Notes: generated by a model not told the origin, from the letters alone. A stretch of DNA of 14,085 nt from Anaerolineae bacterium (GCA_016934645.1 JAFGSL010000005.1:1-14085); one strand, 5' to 3'. Counted from the stretch's first letter, positions 1 through 9,559 are shown. Numbers and translations: made by a program.

Positions 1-869
1 AGTGTGGGGTGGTCGATGTCCAGCGGAACACCGAGTGCCTTTAGCCCAATTATCCGCTGCGGCTCGCTGACCTGGTGGGTAAACATCTTGTTGACCGCGC
101 CATTCCGCCAGCCGGTCTCTTCCTGGAAAGAACGCCACGCCTGGACAACGACTTTTGTTCCTTCACTGAGCAGTAAACTGGAATTGGTACGCATCCACGT
201 GCGCTGCGCGACACACAGTTGGTTGTGTTCGGTGTTGCTGTAGGCCGCGCTGCCGAGTATCTGCTTGCCGGTCTTGGACTTCGACTTATGGCGCAGGATC
301 ATCGCGACGGATGCAGCGCCAAGTGTCAACGAGGCCATATTATCGCGGATGGTGGCTCTGGACGGTTTGTGGTTGAGCATATAGTCGATTGTTGACAGTT
401 GCCCCTCCTTGGGGTCTTCGGCAGCAACCACGATACCGGTGTCGATCTGTCCCAGTTCGATCATGTTGGCAATCGTCATCATCCCGTTGAGAAACCCCAG
501 GCACGCATTGACGATGTCGAAGCTCATCGCTGAGTCACTCAGTCCCACTTTGTGATGAACGATAGTTGCCGTCGCCGGCTCGATGTAGTCACGGCAGACG
601 GAGGTATTGATTAGACATTGGATTTCGCCGCGGTCAATTCCGGCATTCGCAATTGCACGCTCGGCGGCCATCGCCGAACCATCCGACACTAAAATGCCAT
701 CGTCCCACCAGCGGCGCTCCTTGATGCCAGTGAGTCGTTCGAGGTAACCAATCGGGATTCTCAGGGCTTTGTAAACTGGCGCGATTTGCTCTTCTAGCCA
801 GATGCTCGTTACGACATGGTCAGGGATGACATATCCCATACCTTCAATGCAGACGTTCTGATATAACAT
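1..869 (-). CDS. oleA: OleA-like thiolase (3-oxoacyl-ACP synthase III family), C-terminus cut by window edge
   Basis: About 289 codons are visible and the C-terminus lies beyond the left edge. OleA joins two long-chain acyl-CoAs head to head to give a beta-keto acid, the first step of long-chain olefin synthesis by OleABCD in the cytoplasm. The thiolase nucleophile is Cys123 in DIVNACLGFLNGM. Glu97 in NTSVCRDYIEPATA matches the OleA glutamate that acts as base in the second acyl channel, a residue plain FabH lacks. His265 in FTHQVSEP is the catalytic His; the Asn is beyond the edge. Recalled Xanthomonas OleA shares the NTSVxRDYxEP, NACLxFxNGM and HQVSxP blocks. The ATG at 869 follows a GAGGAG ribosome site. 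It lies 78 bp after the stop of the dienoyl-CoA-reductase-like gene in the same direction. A lone TACAAT at 916-921 (minus strand) has no matching -35, so an own promoter is uncertain. The alternative is another FabH-like condensing enzyme; I favour OleA because of Glu97. Confidence 0.83.
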   Translation of the reverse strand, partial: MLYQNVCIEGMGYVIPDHVVTSIWLEEQIAPVYKALRIPIGYLERLTGIKERRWWDDGILVSDGSAMAAERAIANAGIDRGEIQCLINTSVCRDYIEPATATIVHHKVGLSDSAMSFDIVNACLGFLNGMMTIANMIELGQIDTGIVVAAEDPKEGQLSTIDYMLNHKPSRATIRDNMASLTLGAASVAMILRHKSKSKTGKQILGSAAYSNTEHNQLCVAQRTWMRTNSSLLLSEGTKVVVQAWRSFQEETGWRNGAVNKMFTHQVSEPQRIIGLKALGVPLDIDHPT

Positions 870-947
870 GCTACTCCTCTTTTGATGCTGTACGATATAG
901 TCACAAACTCGGTCCATTGTACTACAAAAGCGGTAGGGGGGGAATGG

Positions 948-3254
948 TTACAAGCTTCTTCCTACCGCATATCCCGCTTTCGTCGCGGCGAAGACGTTGC
1001 CGGGAGCAAAGGCGTCGCCGATGTTGTGCAGTTCTGGCGCAGCGTGCAGGCGGACGCAGTCTTCATACAGGGCATCATCGGAGCGGAAACCGGTCGCCAG
1101 CACAACCAAATCCGCAGGAAGGAGAATGTCCTGCATCTCCTGTTTGATGGGGCGCGCCAGCGGGTTCTTGACGTTTTCCGGCAGAACGACCTGCCACGTC
1201 ACGTGAGGATCGGGCACGGTGGGTGATACATTGTGGATAACAGTCACGTTGCCTGATCCAATACGCCGCACTCGTGCGCAGTTCATCAACTTAACGCCTT
1301 TGTGCTCCAGGTAGTGGATGAGATACCCCCGGTTGGCGGTGCAGGCATCTTTCATCAAATAGGGCAGCATTTCCACCACAGTCACCTGCTTTCCGAGTTC
1401 GTAGGTCAGGAAGTAAGCTGCTTCGCACCCCACTTCCCCACCGCCGATGACGACCACTTGATCGGCGTCGGTGGCCTTGTCCGGGTGATTGAATAACTCG
1501 ACTGCGTGGATGACGTTCGGCAAGTTGACACCCTCGATGCGCGGTGTGACGGGCTTTCCACCGGTGCAGGTGACGACCACGTCGAATCCTTCCTCTTTGA
1601 GTGCCGCCGCTGTCACGTCGATGCCGAAGCGTGTGATGAGCGCATGTTGTTCGGCGGTCTGCGTGAGCGTTGTCTCCAGGTAGGCGACGTAGTTCGCGAT
1701 GTCGAATTTGATGCGCGCCATCGAACCGGGACGCAGCATCCCGCCCGCGCGCTCGGCTTTGTCGAAGAGCGTGACTGTATGTCCGCGCTCGGCGGCGGTG
1801 CAGGCGCAGATGATGCCCGCCGGCCCTGCCCCTACAATGGCGATTTTCTTGGGCTTTGGCGCTGGCGGAAGAATCTCGCTGTAGACGTCTTCTAGCCCGG
1901 TGCGTGGATTGACGGCGCACTGCGGATGTCCGCCCTTGATGAATTCGTTGAGGCACGCTTCCTGGTCGCCGATGCAGGGACGAATCTCCGCGACGCGCCC
2001 GGCATAGACCTTGCGCGGCCAATCGGGATCGGCGAGGAGCGGGCGCGCGAGCATAACCATATCACACTGCTCCTCGCGCAACGCGCGCTCCGCCAGGTCG
2101 GGATAGCCGAGTTTGCCCACAGCGACGATGGGGACATCCAGGCCGGTATTGGCCTTGACCTCGTGTTCGGCAAAGTGTTCTTTCACCAATTGCGCTACGG
2201 GCAGATAACAACCCGGCGGCATCGGGCCGGGGGGATGGGGCAGCCACCAGTTCTCGTAGCAGCCCAAATCCACGTCGAACATATCCACGCCCGCTGTGAC
2301 CAGATTGCGCATATACTCCAGCGTCATCTCCACCGTACGCTCGCTTTGGAAGCGTTTGAGCGGATACACCGACATCATCCGCGCGCCGTAGGTAGCCTGC
2401 AATGCCAGCGACAGATCGATGCGGTACATCACGGGGTAATCCGGTCCGCAGCGCGCGCGAATCTCCTGCACGCTTTCGATGCCGAACGCTTGCCAATCAC
2501 CGAAATGGCTCAGTTGACGGCGATTGAAGGCCGGGTTGGACATCTGCTCTAAAAGATAGCCTTCGTGCCCGTGGAGATAGACGCCGTCGATGGTCAGCGC
2601 CTTTGCATCGGCGGCGGCCTGCCCGGTGGCGGCGATGAGGCGGCGGCACTCGCCGTCGGTTAATGGGCGACAAGGGATCGCTGGAATGTAGAAGCTTGGG
2701 TTCCATGAGGCGGAGACGGGCATTTTCAGTTTTTTAAGGAGACATTCCGGCGAACCGACGCGCCCCAGGCCCGAGGTGAGCTGGATGAAGAAGCGCGCGC
2801 CGTAGGCGTGGACCGCTTCGGCGAGATTGCGCCAGCCTGCGTAGACGGTGCGCGAGCGGTCGATGCGCGGGAGTACGCTCAACTGTCCCGGCTCGGTGAT
2901 CGACGGGTCGAGGTCGGCGTTCACCGGCACCAGCCCGGACGTAATGAGGCCCACGCCGCCCTTCGCCCGCGCGGCGAAGTATGCGATCATTTTCGCGCCA
3001 GGCCGGCCAGTTTCGTCGGCCATGCACACGTTGCCCATCGGTCCCATAACGATGCGGTTTTTGAGCTTAAGACGGTTCACCTGGATAGGACTGAACAGCG
3101 TCGTGTAGGGGTACAGCCGGCCCCGTACGTTTGCGTGCGGCATTATCCGCGTGTCTGCATGCGGCGTCATCTGCCCGTCTTGTACCCGTTTTTCGTCCTC
3201 AAACCAATTGCTGAATCCCTCAACGAGGGATTGCAGAAAGGTTTCGTTTTCCAT
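948..3254 (-). CDS. FMN/FeS/FAD oxidoreductase, 2,4-dienoyl-CoA reductase / old-yellow-enzyme type
   Basis: This 768-residue protein has the three-part plan of bacterial 2,4-dienoyl-CoA reductase (FadH), NADH oxidases and BaiCD-type enzymes. An FMN-binding TIM barrel spans about residues 50-410 (NRIVMGPMGN near 67-75; HGHEGYLLEQ at 228-237, where Tyr233 matches the FadH catalytic Tyr). A cluster loop spans 427-446. An FAD Rossmann motif GAGPAG is at 475-480, an NAD(P)H motif GGGEVG at 604-609, and the C-terminal FAD contact NIGDAFAPGN at 744-753. Two features are unusual. The cluster motif is Cys427-x2-Asp430-x3-Cys434-x11-Cys446, so the second of four cysteines is Asp. The position of the FadH acid/base His appears to be Tyr333. 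It is about 100 residues longer than E. coli FadH, partly from an N-terminal extension of some 45 residues. The ATG has GGAGA upstream. Being next to oleA suggests an enoyl or dienoyl lipid substrate, which is inference; the exact substrate cannot be read from sequence. Confidence 0.88.
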   Translation of the reverse strand: MENETFLQSLVEGFSNWFEDEKRVQDGQMTPHADTRIMPHANVRGRLYPYTTLFSPIQVNRLKLKNRIVMGPMGNVCMADETGRPGAKMIAYFAARAKGGVGLITSGLVPVNADLDPSITEPGQLSVLPRIDRSRTVYAGWRNLAEAVHAYGARFFIQLTSGLGRVGSPECLLKKLKMPVSASWNPSFYIPAIPCRPLTDGECRRLIAATGQAAADAKALTIDGVYLHGHEGYLLEQMSNPAFNRRQLSHFGDWQAFGIESVQEIRARCGPDYPVMYRIDLSLALQATYGARMMSVYPLKRFQSERTVEMTLEYMRNLVTAGVDMFDVDLGCYENWWLPHPPGPMPPGCYLPVAQLVKEHFAEHEVKANTGLDVPIVAVGKLGYPDLAERALREEQCDMVMLARPLLADPDWPRKVYAGRVAEIRPCIGDQEACLNEFIKGGHPQCAVNPRTGLEDVYSEILPPAPKPKKIAIVGAGPAGIICACTAAERGHTVTLFDKAERAGGMLRPGSMARIKFDIANYVAYLETTLTQTAEQHALITRFGIDVTAAALKEEGFDVVVTCTGGKPVTPRIEGVNLPNVIHAVELFNHPDKATDADQVVVIGGGEVGCEAAYFLTYELGKQVTVVEMLPYLMKDACTANRGYLIHYLEHKGVKLMNCARVRRIGSGNVTVIHNVSPTVPDPHVTWQVVLPENVKNPLARPIKQEMQDILLPADLVVLATGFRSDDALYEDCVRLHAAPELHNIGDAFAPGNVFAATKAGYAVGRSL

Positions 3255-3267
3255 AAGATCTCCGTGT

Positions 3268-3360
3268 GCGAATTACGAATTGCGAATGGCAAGCGGCAGA
3301 ATCAATGGATGAAAGAATCGGCGAATAAGCGAATGGCAGAATCGACAAATGAAAAAATCA
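3268..3360. repeat. Degenerate GAATNN/AATTCG low-complexity block in the leader of the reductase gene
   Basis: This stretch is built from repeated short words on the plus strand such as GAATTACGAATTGCGAAT, GAATCGGCGAATAAGCGAAT and GAATCGACAAATGA, with a loose 7-9 base spacing. Read on the minus strand (sense for the gene at 3254) it contains ATTTGTCGATTC, CTTATTCGCCGATTC and CATTCGCAATTCG. A related block lies at 9598-9678 upstream of the C-S lyase gene. I found no open frame, convincing promoter or strong hairpin in it. Confidence 0.6.
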
Positions 3361-3415
3361 CTTCTTCACACTCTCCTGCACTCCCACACTCCCGTAGTCC
3401 CATCCTCCCACACCC
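3361..3415. repeat. Strand-biased CTCCCACAC-type low-complexity tract
   Basis: The plus strand here is almost pure pyrimidine with scattered A, made of repeated words such as CACTCTCC, CACTCCCACACTCCC and CATCCTCCCACACCC. It directly follows the ADP-ribosylglycohydrolase stop codon in the direction of transcription. In the transcript it would be purine-rich (GGGAGTGTGGGAG-like) and has no hairpin with a T-tract, so it is not an intrinsic terminator. Confidence 0.5.
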
Positions 3416-4336
3416 TTATCCTCTTGCCAATGCCTCCGCCAGTGCGACGAAATCTTCCACGTGCCATTGACGTCCACTGCCCAGAGGAAATTCACCGTGC
3501 AAAGCTATTCGCCAACGCTGCGGGATGGCATCCAGGCCGTAGGCTGCGCCTGCCAGCGGGCCGACGACCGCGCCCGCTGTGTCCGCGTCGTTGCCGAGAT
3601 TGACGACGTTGACGACGGCGTCCTCGAAGGTGTTTGTGGTGAGCAAGCCCCAGATGGCGCTTTCTAGCGTGTGTCGAATCCAGCCGCTGTTGGGCAGGTT
3701 GTGCCGGTTTTTACCAGGTGCGGCTTTGATCACTGCGCGCAAGGCTTCTGGAATATCCGCGTCATCCAATGCACGTGCGATAGCGGCTTCCGGTTCGAGG
3801 TCGTGCAATAGATGAAAGATGATGACGTTGACGAATGCGCTCACCGCGTTGCACTCCTGGTGGGGATGCGTGACCTGGCTTTGGAGAACGCTATCGGCTA
3901 CCAGGCGGTCCAGATCGTCCCAATAGGCCAGTGCGACCGGCCAACAGCGCATTAGTGAGCCGTTGCCTGCCGAACCAGGATTGTGTGCTTGCACGGCAGC
4001 GACGGCGGTTTCCCATGACTCTCCGCCGGCGATACGCCGTAGCACAGATGCGGTGTGAATCCCGACATCCGGCGGTTGGCTTTCAATCCATGTCACAAAG
4101 CGCTGCGCCAGGTCTTCCGGGTTTAGTGGGCGATGGGTGAGCAAGCTTTCCGCGAGTGCTAACGCCATCTCCGTATCGTCAGTGAAGCTCCCGGCAGGGA
4201 TACGCCCAGGCAACATCTCGCGCACTAACTGATTTGCCGGACGTAACGGCCCAAATTCCAGTGGCATCCCAAGGGCGTCGCCCACCGCCGCGCCCACGGC
4301 GACACCCGCCACGCGGTTCCTCAGCTTATCCTGCAT
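3416..4336 (-). CDS. ADP-ribosylglycohydrolase family protein (DraG/ARH3-like)
   Basis: This 306-residue protein has all the hallmarks of the ADP-ribosylglycohydrolase family, which removes ADP-ribose from proteins or small molecules using a binuclear metal centre. An N-terminal GAAVGDALGMPLEF lies at about residues 15-28. The metal-binding FTDDTEM contains Asp53, Asp54 and Thr55. PGSAGNGSLMR at 120-130 lines the ribose pocket, and the second metal motif NLGNDADTAG carries Asp250, Asp252 and Thr253. Length is normal for DraG (about 300). The ATG lies inside the end of the upstream permease gene (11-bp overlap), so translation is likely coupled. No ADP-ribosyltransferase such as DraT and no nitrogenase gene is in the window, so the substrate cannot be inferred and the name draG is not justified. 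The family call is secure, the biological role is open. Confidence 0.92.
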   Translation of the reverse strand: MQDKLRNRVAGVAVGAAVGDALGMPLEFGPLRPANQLVREMLPGRIPAGSFTDDTEMALALAESLLTHRPLNPEDLAQRFVTWIESQPPDVGIHTASVLRRIAGGESWETAVAAVQAHNPGSAGNGSLMRCWPVALAYWDDLDRLVADSVLQSQVTHPHQECNAVSAFVNVIIFHLLHDLEPEAAIARALDDADIPEALRAVIKAAPGKNRHNLPNSGWIRHTLESAIWGLLTTNTFEDAVVNVVNLGNDADTAGAVVGPLAGAAYGLDAIPQRWRIALHGEFPLGSGRQWHVEDFVALAEALARG

Positions 4337-5201
4337 CCGCTTTCTCTCTCGTCCTCACCAGCAAAACGCCGCTCAAGATCAATCCCAGGCTGACAAGCAG
4401 CCCAGCATGGATAGGTTCACCCAGAATCAGTGCCCCCAGGATCAGGCCGTTGATGGGGACGATGTACGTGACCGTCGTGGTGAAGGTCGCGCGAGTGCGT
4501 TGGAGCAAGGTGTAGTAGAGGCCGTAAGCGACGACCGTGCCCAGGAGCGCAAGCGTTGCCCAACTGGCGATGGTTATCCATGAGGGCGACAGGTTGAATG
4601 GCCGTTCGATGAGCAGGCTCAACGGCAGAATGTAAACAAAACCCATCGTGAATTGCCCGGCGGCGGAGACGAGCGGTGGTTCATTGTGCAGGCGTTGGCG
4701 CGCGAAGATGCTAGCGATGGCGTACGAGACCGACGAGCCGACGATGGCAAGTTCTCCCCACAGGGAGGCCTGCACGCCTTGGCGCAGTTCAGGCCACATC
4801 AGCAATCCCACACCGACAAAGCCCAACACGATACCGAACACTTTTTTCGTCGTGAAGCGGTCATCGTGCGTGAGAAAGTGGGCCAAAATGATGGTGAAGA
4901 TCGGCGTGGTGGACTGCAATAATGCGGCTAATCCACTGGGGATGTATTGTTCGCCCCACGAGATGAGCGAGAAGGGCAACGCGCCGTTGAGCAATCCGGT
5001 GACTGCGTAGATGCCCCACAGACGTCGTTCGCGGGGGAAAGACACGCCGCGTAGCCGCAGAAAGGCCCACATTACGGCGGAGGCAAGGCCCAATCGCCCC
5101 GCAACCAGCGTCATCGGTGGCACTTCGCCTACGACGATTTTGATGAAGAGGAACGATGTCCCCCAGATAGCGCCAAGGATGAATAAAAGTAGCAGGTTCA
5201 T
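4326..5201 (-). CDS. EamA/DMT-family permease (second of a tandem pair)
   Basis: This 291-residue, highly hydrophobic protein has about ten predicted membrane helices in two EamA repeats. The first begins at the N-terminus with LLLLFILGAIWGTSFLFIKI, the usual first helix with its GxxWGxxF motif. The second begins near LWGELAIVGSSVSYAIASIFARQR. The family includes exporters of amino acids and related metabolites (RhtA, EamA) as well as many uncharacterised carriers; the substrate is not readable. The ATG overlaps the stop of the other permease gene by the 4-bp ATGA, with AGGA about 9 bases upstream, a typical coupled arrangement. The 3' end overlaps the start of the glycohydrolase gene. It is clearly different in sequence from its neighbour, so the pair is not a recent duplication. 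Confidence 0.9.
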   Translation of the reverse strand: MNLLLLFILGAIWGTSFLFIKIVVGEVPPMTLVAGRLGLASAVMWAFLRLRGVSFPRERRLWGIYAVTGLLNGALPFSLISWGEQYIPSGLAALLQSTTPIFTIILAHFLTHDDRFTTKKVFGIVLGFVGVGLLMWPELRQGVQASLWGELAIVGSSVSYAIASIFARQRLHNEPPLVSAAGQFTMGFVYILPLSLLIERPFNLSPSWITIASWATLALLGTVVAYGLYYTLLQRTRATFTTTVTYIVPINGLILGALILGEPIHAGLLVSLGLILSGVLLVRTREKADAG

Positions 5202-6109
5202 GATGGTATCCTAGTTCGTGTGGGTTTGGCGCTTGCCGCCGCAATGCCGATCAAAATAAGCGCGCCGCCGATCAGCGTGCTGAACGTTGGCGGCTCCTGC
5301 AAGACGATCCATGCCAGCAGCGTCGAGCCGATGGGTTCCGCCAGTACCGCGAGTGCGACGAACGTCGCGGAGACGTGGCCGAGCGCCCAGTTGAGTGAGG
5401 AGTGCCCAACGATCTGGGGGAAGACGGCCACGAGTACCAGCCAGAGCCACACTTGCACCGGGTAGCCGGTGAGTTCGACACCACTGAACAGCGCTGCCAC
5501 CATCAAGGCCAGGGCCGCCGTCCCATAGACGGGGAAAACATACCCGAGTAAGGATAACCGCGCGCGTGACCGTCGCCCGATGAGCATGTAGCCTGCCACG
5601 GATAGCGCGCCAAGCAACGCCAGCAGATCACCGATTAACTGGTGTGTTCCCTCACCCGCATCTGCCAATCCGATAATGAGCGAACCGGCGAGCGCCACCG
5701 CCATCCCGATCACCATCCGGCGCGACATGCGTTCTTTGAGAAAGAAGTGTGAGATCGCGCCGACGAAGAGCGGCGCGGTGGCGACCAACACCACCGACGC
5801 CGCGACGCTCGTCAGGGCCAGGGAGGTAATCCACGTGTAGAAGTGCACGGCGAGTAAAAGTCCGGAGGCCACGATCAGGCCCCACTCGCGCTGGGACAGC
5901 GTGCGCCACTCTGCGCGGTGTGTTGTCACTGCGAACGGAGCCAGGATGAGCGTGGCAATCGTCAACCGCCACGCGGCGACTGCCAGCGAGGTCATGCTGC
6001 CCTGTGCCAGGCGGATGAACGTCGAGGCGGTTGACGCGGCTGTGACGCCGACTGCCAATCCGAGTGCGGGAGGGATCGCCGGTTTTGTCGTGTGCGACGG
6101 GGTTGTCAA
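5198..6109 (-). CDS. EamA/DMT-family permease (first of a tandem pair), TTG start
   Basis: This 303-residue protein has about ten predicted membrane helices in two EamA repeats. The first holds GLAVGVTAASTASTFIRLAQ and AVAAWRLTIATLILAPFAV, a conserved xWR loop helix of the family. The second runs from about LIGDLLALLGALSVAGYMLIGRR to the C-terminus, with LAVLAEPIGSTLLAWIVLQEPP, the typical EP-containing helix pair. The start codon is TTG at 6109-6107. It is supported by GAGG at 6117-6114, immediately after the oligoendopeptidase stop codon and four bases from the TTG, so the gap between the genes is 8 bases. Its stop overlaps the next start by 4 bp. Efflux of amino acids or peptide breakdown products is plausible because two peptidase genes precede it, but this is context only. 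Confidence 0.88.
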   Translation of the reverse strand: MTTPSHTTKPAIPPALGLAVGVTAASTASTFIRLAQGSMTSLAVAAWRLTIATLILAPFAVTTHRAEWRTLSQREWGLIVASGLLLAVHFYTWITSLALTSVAASVVLVATAPLFVGAISHFFLKERMSRRMVIGMAVALAGSLIIGLADAGEGTHQLIGDLLALLGALSVAGYMLIGRRSRARLSLLGYVFPVYGTAALALMVAALFSGVELTGYPVQVWLWLVLVAVFPQIVGHSSLNWALGHVSATFVALAVLAEPIGSTLLAWIVLQEPPTFSTLIGGALILIGIAAASAKPTRTRIPS

Positions 6110-6117
6110 AGTGCCTC

Positions 6118-7920
<1,803 letters not shown>

Positions 7921-7989
7921 CCATAGCTCCTAGAGAACAAATATGGTCGTAGCGCAAGCTGTCCGCCCGCACTCCATGAATCGTCAATG

Positions 7990-9489
7990 TTATTCTGCCT
8001 GCGGCAGTGCCGTTACCAAGAAACGTGCCAAATCTGCTTTGAGCTTTGCCAGCGAAGGCTGGTGCAGGTACATCATATGCCCGGCTTCGTAGTAGCACAT
8101 CGTGATGTGATCTTGCAGACTTAGATCGAGTTCCAGATGGTCGAAGGTGTATTCGGTGGCGAAGAACGGCGTCGCCAGGTCGTAATAGCCGTTGCCGACA
8201 AAGACTTTGAGGAACGGGTTCTGCGTCATCGCTCCGCGCAAGGTCTCGGCGACGTTGACGTACTGGTTCTGGAACTTGCTGTAATCCCACGGATGTACGT
8301 TGCCGGTGAGGATTTCATAGGGTAAATCGCTCTTGAAGTGTAGTTCGGAACGCACGTAGCCGTTCAGCATCGCGGTGTAAGCGCCCTGGATGATGGCGTA
8401 ACTCGGATCGTACTCGTGGTGTTCGCCTGCAGCGTCGCGGTCGATGCCTTTGATGCGCGCGTCGAAGCGCCCGATGGTGCGGCGCTCGTCGCGCAGCAGT
8501 TCTTTGACGAAGCGGTGAATGTTAATGCGCAGGTTGGTCTGCTCGATGCAGGTCTCGGAGAGACCGGAATAGCGTGTCAGCCGGCTCACAATCTGCCGCC
8601 GTTCTTCGTCCGGCAACCGTGCACCTTGCATCAAGGCTAACGTGTACTCGCCCTCGGCGAACGCCTTGACCTCGGCGAGCACGGCGCGTAGCTCCTGGTG
8701 TTGCAAGTCGCCGGGTAGGCGCTTGTGGAACCACGCCGCTGCTGCGTAGGTGGGCAGGAAGAGGATGTACGGTAGATCGTTGCCCAGATCGAAGCGGATG
8801 CTCTGGAAGTTGAGCACCGCCGATACGAGCATAATGCCGTTAAGGTACATCCCGATTTCGTTCTGCAAATGGCCGGAGAGTCCGGCGGCGCGTGTCGTGC
8901 CGTAGCTCTCGCCGATGAGGAACTTGGGCGAGGCCCAGCGTTTGGCGCGCGTGGTGTAGAGGCGGATGAATTCCCCGACGGATTTGATGTCCTGTTCGAC
9001 GCCGTGAAATTGCTTGGCTTCTTCTCCCGGTACGGCGCGGCTGTAACCGGTGCTCACGGGGTCAATGAAGACCAGATCGGTCACATCCAGCAGGGAATAC
9101 TCGTTGTTGACCAGGGTGTACGGCGGCGACAGCGCGTCGCCTTCGGGACTCATCAGTACACGACGTGGACCGACGACACCCATGTGCAGCCACACCGAGG
9201 AGGATCCAGGCCCACCGTTGAACGAGAATGTGATCGGGCGTTGTGCCTCGTCTTCCACGCCATCGCGCGTATACGCCACGTAGAAGAGCGATGCTTTGGG
9301 TTTGTCCTCCTCGTCTTTGAGGATCAGCGTTCCCGCCGTGGCGGTGTAGGCGATCTCCTGTCCATCGATGACGACGGTATGCTTGCTCTTGACGGTCTTT
9401 TCTTTGGGCACGGGAGGTGTTGCTTTGTCTTTCTTATCCTTTTTGCCCGTCTGGGATGCTTGCCCGCCTTTCTTATCCTTCTTCGCCAT
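7990..9489 (-). CDS. S10 serine-carboxypeptidase-like protein with lysine-rich N-terminus
   Basis: This 499-residue protein is an alpha/beta-hydrolase-fold peptidase of the S10 carboxypeptidase family, expected to remove C-terminal residues from peptides. The oxyanion-hole motif FNGGPGSSSVW is at 90-100. The nucleophile is Ser195 in IGESYGTTRAAGL, the acid Asp437 in VGNGYYDLATPF and the base His471 in YYEAGHMMYLH, so the triad is complete and in the family order. Residues 1-36 hold 13 lysines and the word KKDKK twice, with no hydrophobic stretch, so no classical signal peptide is visible although many S10 enzymes are secreted. The ATG follows AAGGGGAAAAAC, a good ribosome site. It is the first gene of the leftward operon, behind a promoter at 9532-9559. 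Bacterial relatives are poorly characterised and the peptide preference is unknown. Confidence 0.9.
   Translation of the reverse strand: MAKKDKKGGQASQTGKKDKKDKATPPVPKEKTVKSKHTVVIDGQEIAYTATAGTLILKDEEDKPKASLFYVAYTRDGVEDEAQRPITFSFNGGPGSSSVWLHMGVVGPRRVLMSPEGDALSPPYTLVNNEYSLLDVTDLVFIDPVSTGYSRAVPGEEAKQFHGVEQDIKSVGEFIRLYTTRAKRWASPKFLIGESYGTTRAAGLSGHLQNEIGMYLNGIMLVSAVLNFQSIRFDLGNDLPYILFLPTYAAAAWFHKRLPGDLQHQELRAVLAEVKAFAEGEYTLALMQGARLPDEERRQIVSRLTRYSGLSETCIEQTNLRINIHRFVKELLRDERRTIGRFDARIKGIDRDAAGEHHEYDPSYAIIQGAYTAMLNGYVRSELHFKSDLPYEILTGNVHPWDYSKFQNQYVNVAETLRGAMTQNPFLKVFVGNGYYDLATPFFATEYTFDHLELDLSLQDHITMCYYEAGHMMYLHQPSLAKLKADLARFLVTALPQAE
9429..9480. repeat. 13-bp direct repeat encoding KDKK words
   Basis: CTTTCTTATCCTT occurs at 9429-9441 and again at 9468-9480, 39 bp apart and in frame. 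On the minus strand both copies encode the lysine/aspartate word at the N-terminus of the S10 protein. It looks like local repeat expansion in a disordered tail. Confidence 0.6.
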
Positions 9490-9531
9490 GTTTTTCCCCT
9501 TTCAGTAATAAGGTGTAGAACGGTAGAAGGT

Positions 9532-9559
9532 ATTGTAACGGCGGATGCATAAAACGCAA
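9532..9559 (-). promoter_or_regulatory. Predicted sigma-70-type promoter of the leftward operon
   Basis: On the minus strand TTGCGT (9559-9554) is followed after 16 bases by TACAAT (9537-9532), a 5/6 match to the -10 consensus. Transcription would start near 9525, about 36 bases before the S10 peptidase ATG. Its -35 is one base from the -35 of the divergent promoter. Confidence 0.5.

Noticed and set aside
916..921. TACAAT on the minus strand, 47 bases before the oleA start, as an own promoter
   Set aside because: No -35-like hexamer lies 16-18 bases upstream (the region is a C-tract), and no TGn extended -10 is present; too weak to list.
936..942. Run of seven G between the reductase and oleA genes, a possible phase-variation tract
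   Set aside because: Seven bases is short, it lies after a stop codon and not within a clear promoter spacer or coding region, and no second such tract is seen.
1291..2022. 243-codon open frame inside the reductase gene, same strand
   Set aside because: Its product is arginine-rich with no recognisable motif, as expected from another frame of GC-rich coding DNA; the overlapping reductase frame has full domain motifs.
3255..3415. Small gene or CRISPR-like array in the repetitive spacer
   Set aside because: The repeat words are short, imperfect and unevenly spaced with no unique spacers, and no frame with a ribosome site is seen.
2808..3470. 220-codon open frame antisense to the reductase N-terminus and spacer
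   Set aside because: It crosses the low-complexity block, has no family motif, and is antisense to well-supported coding sequence.
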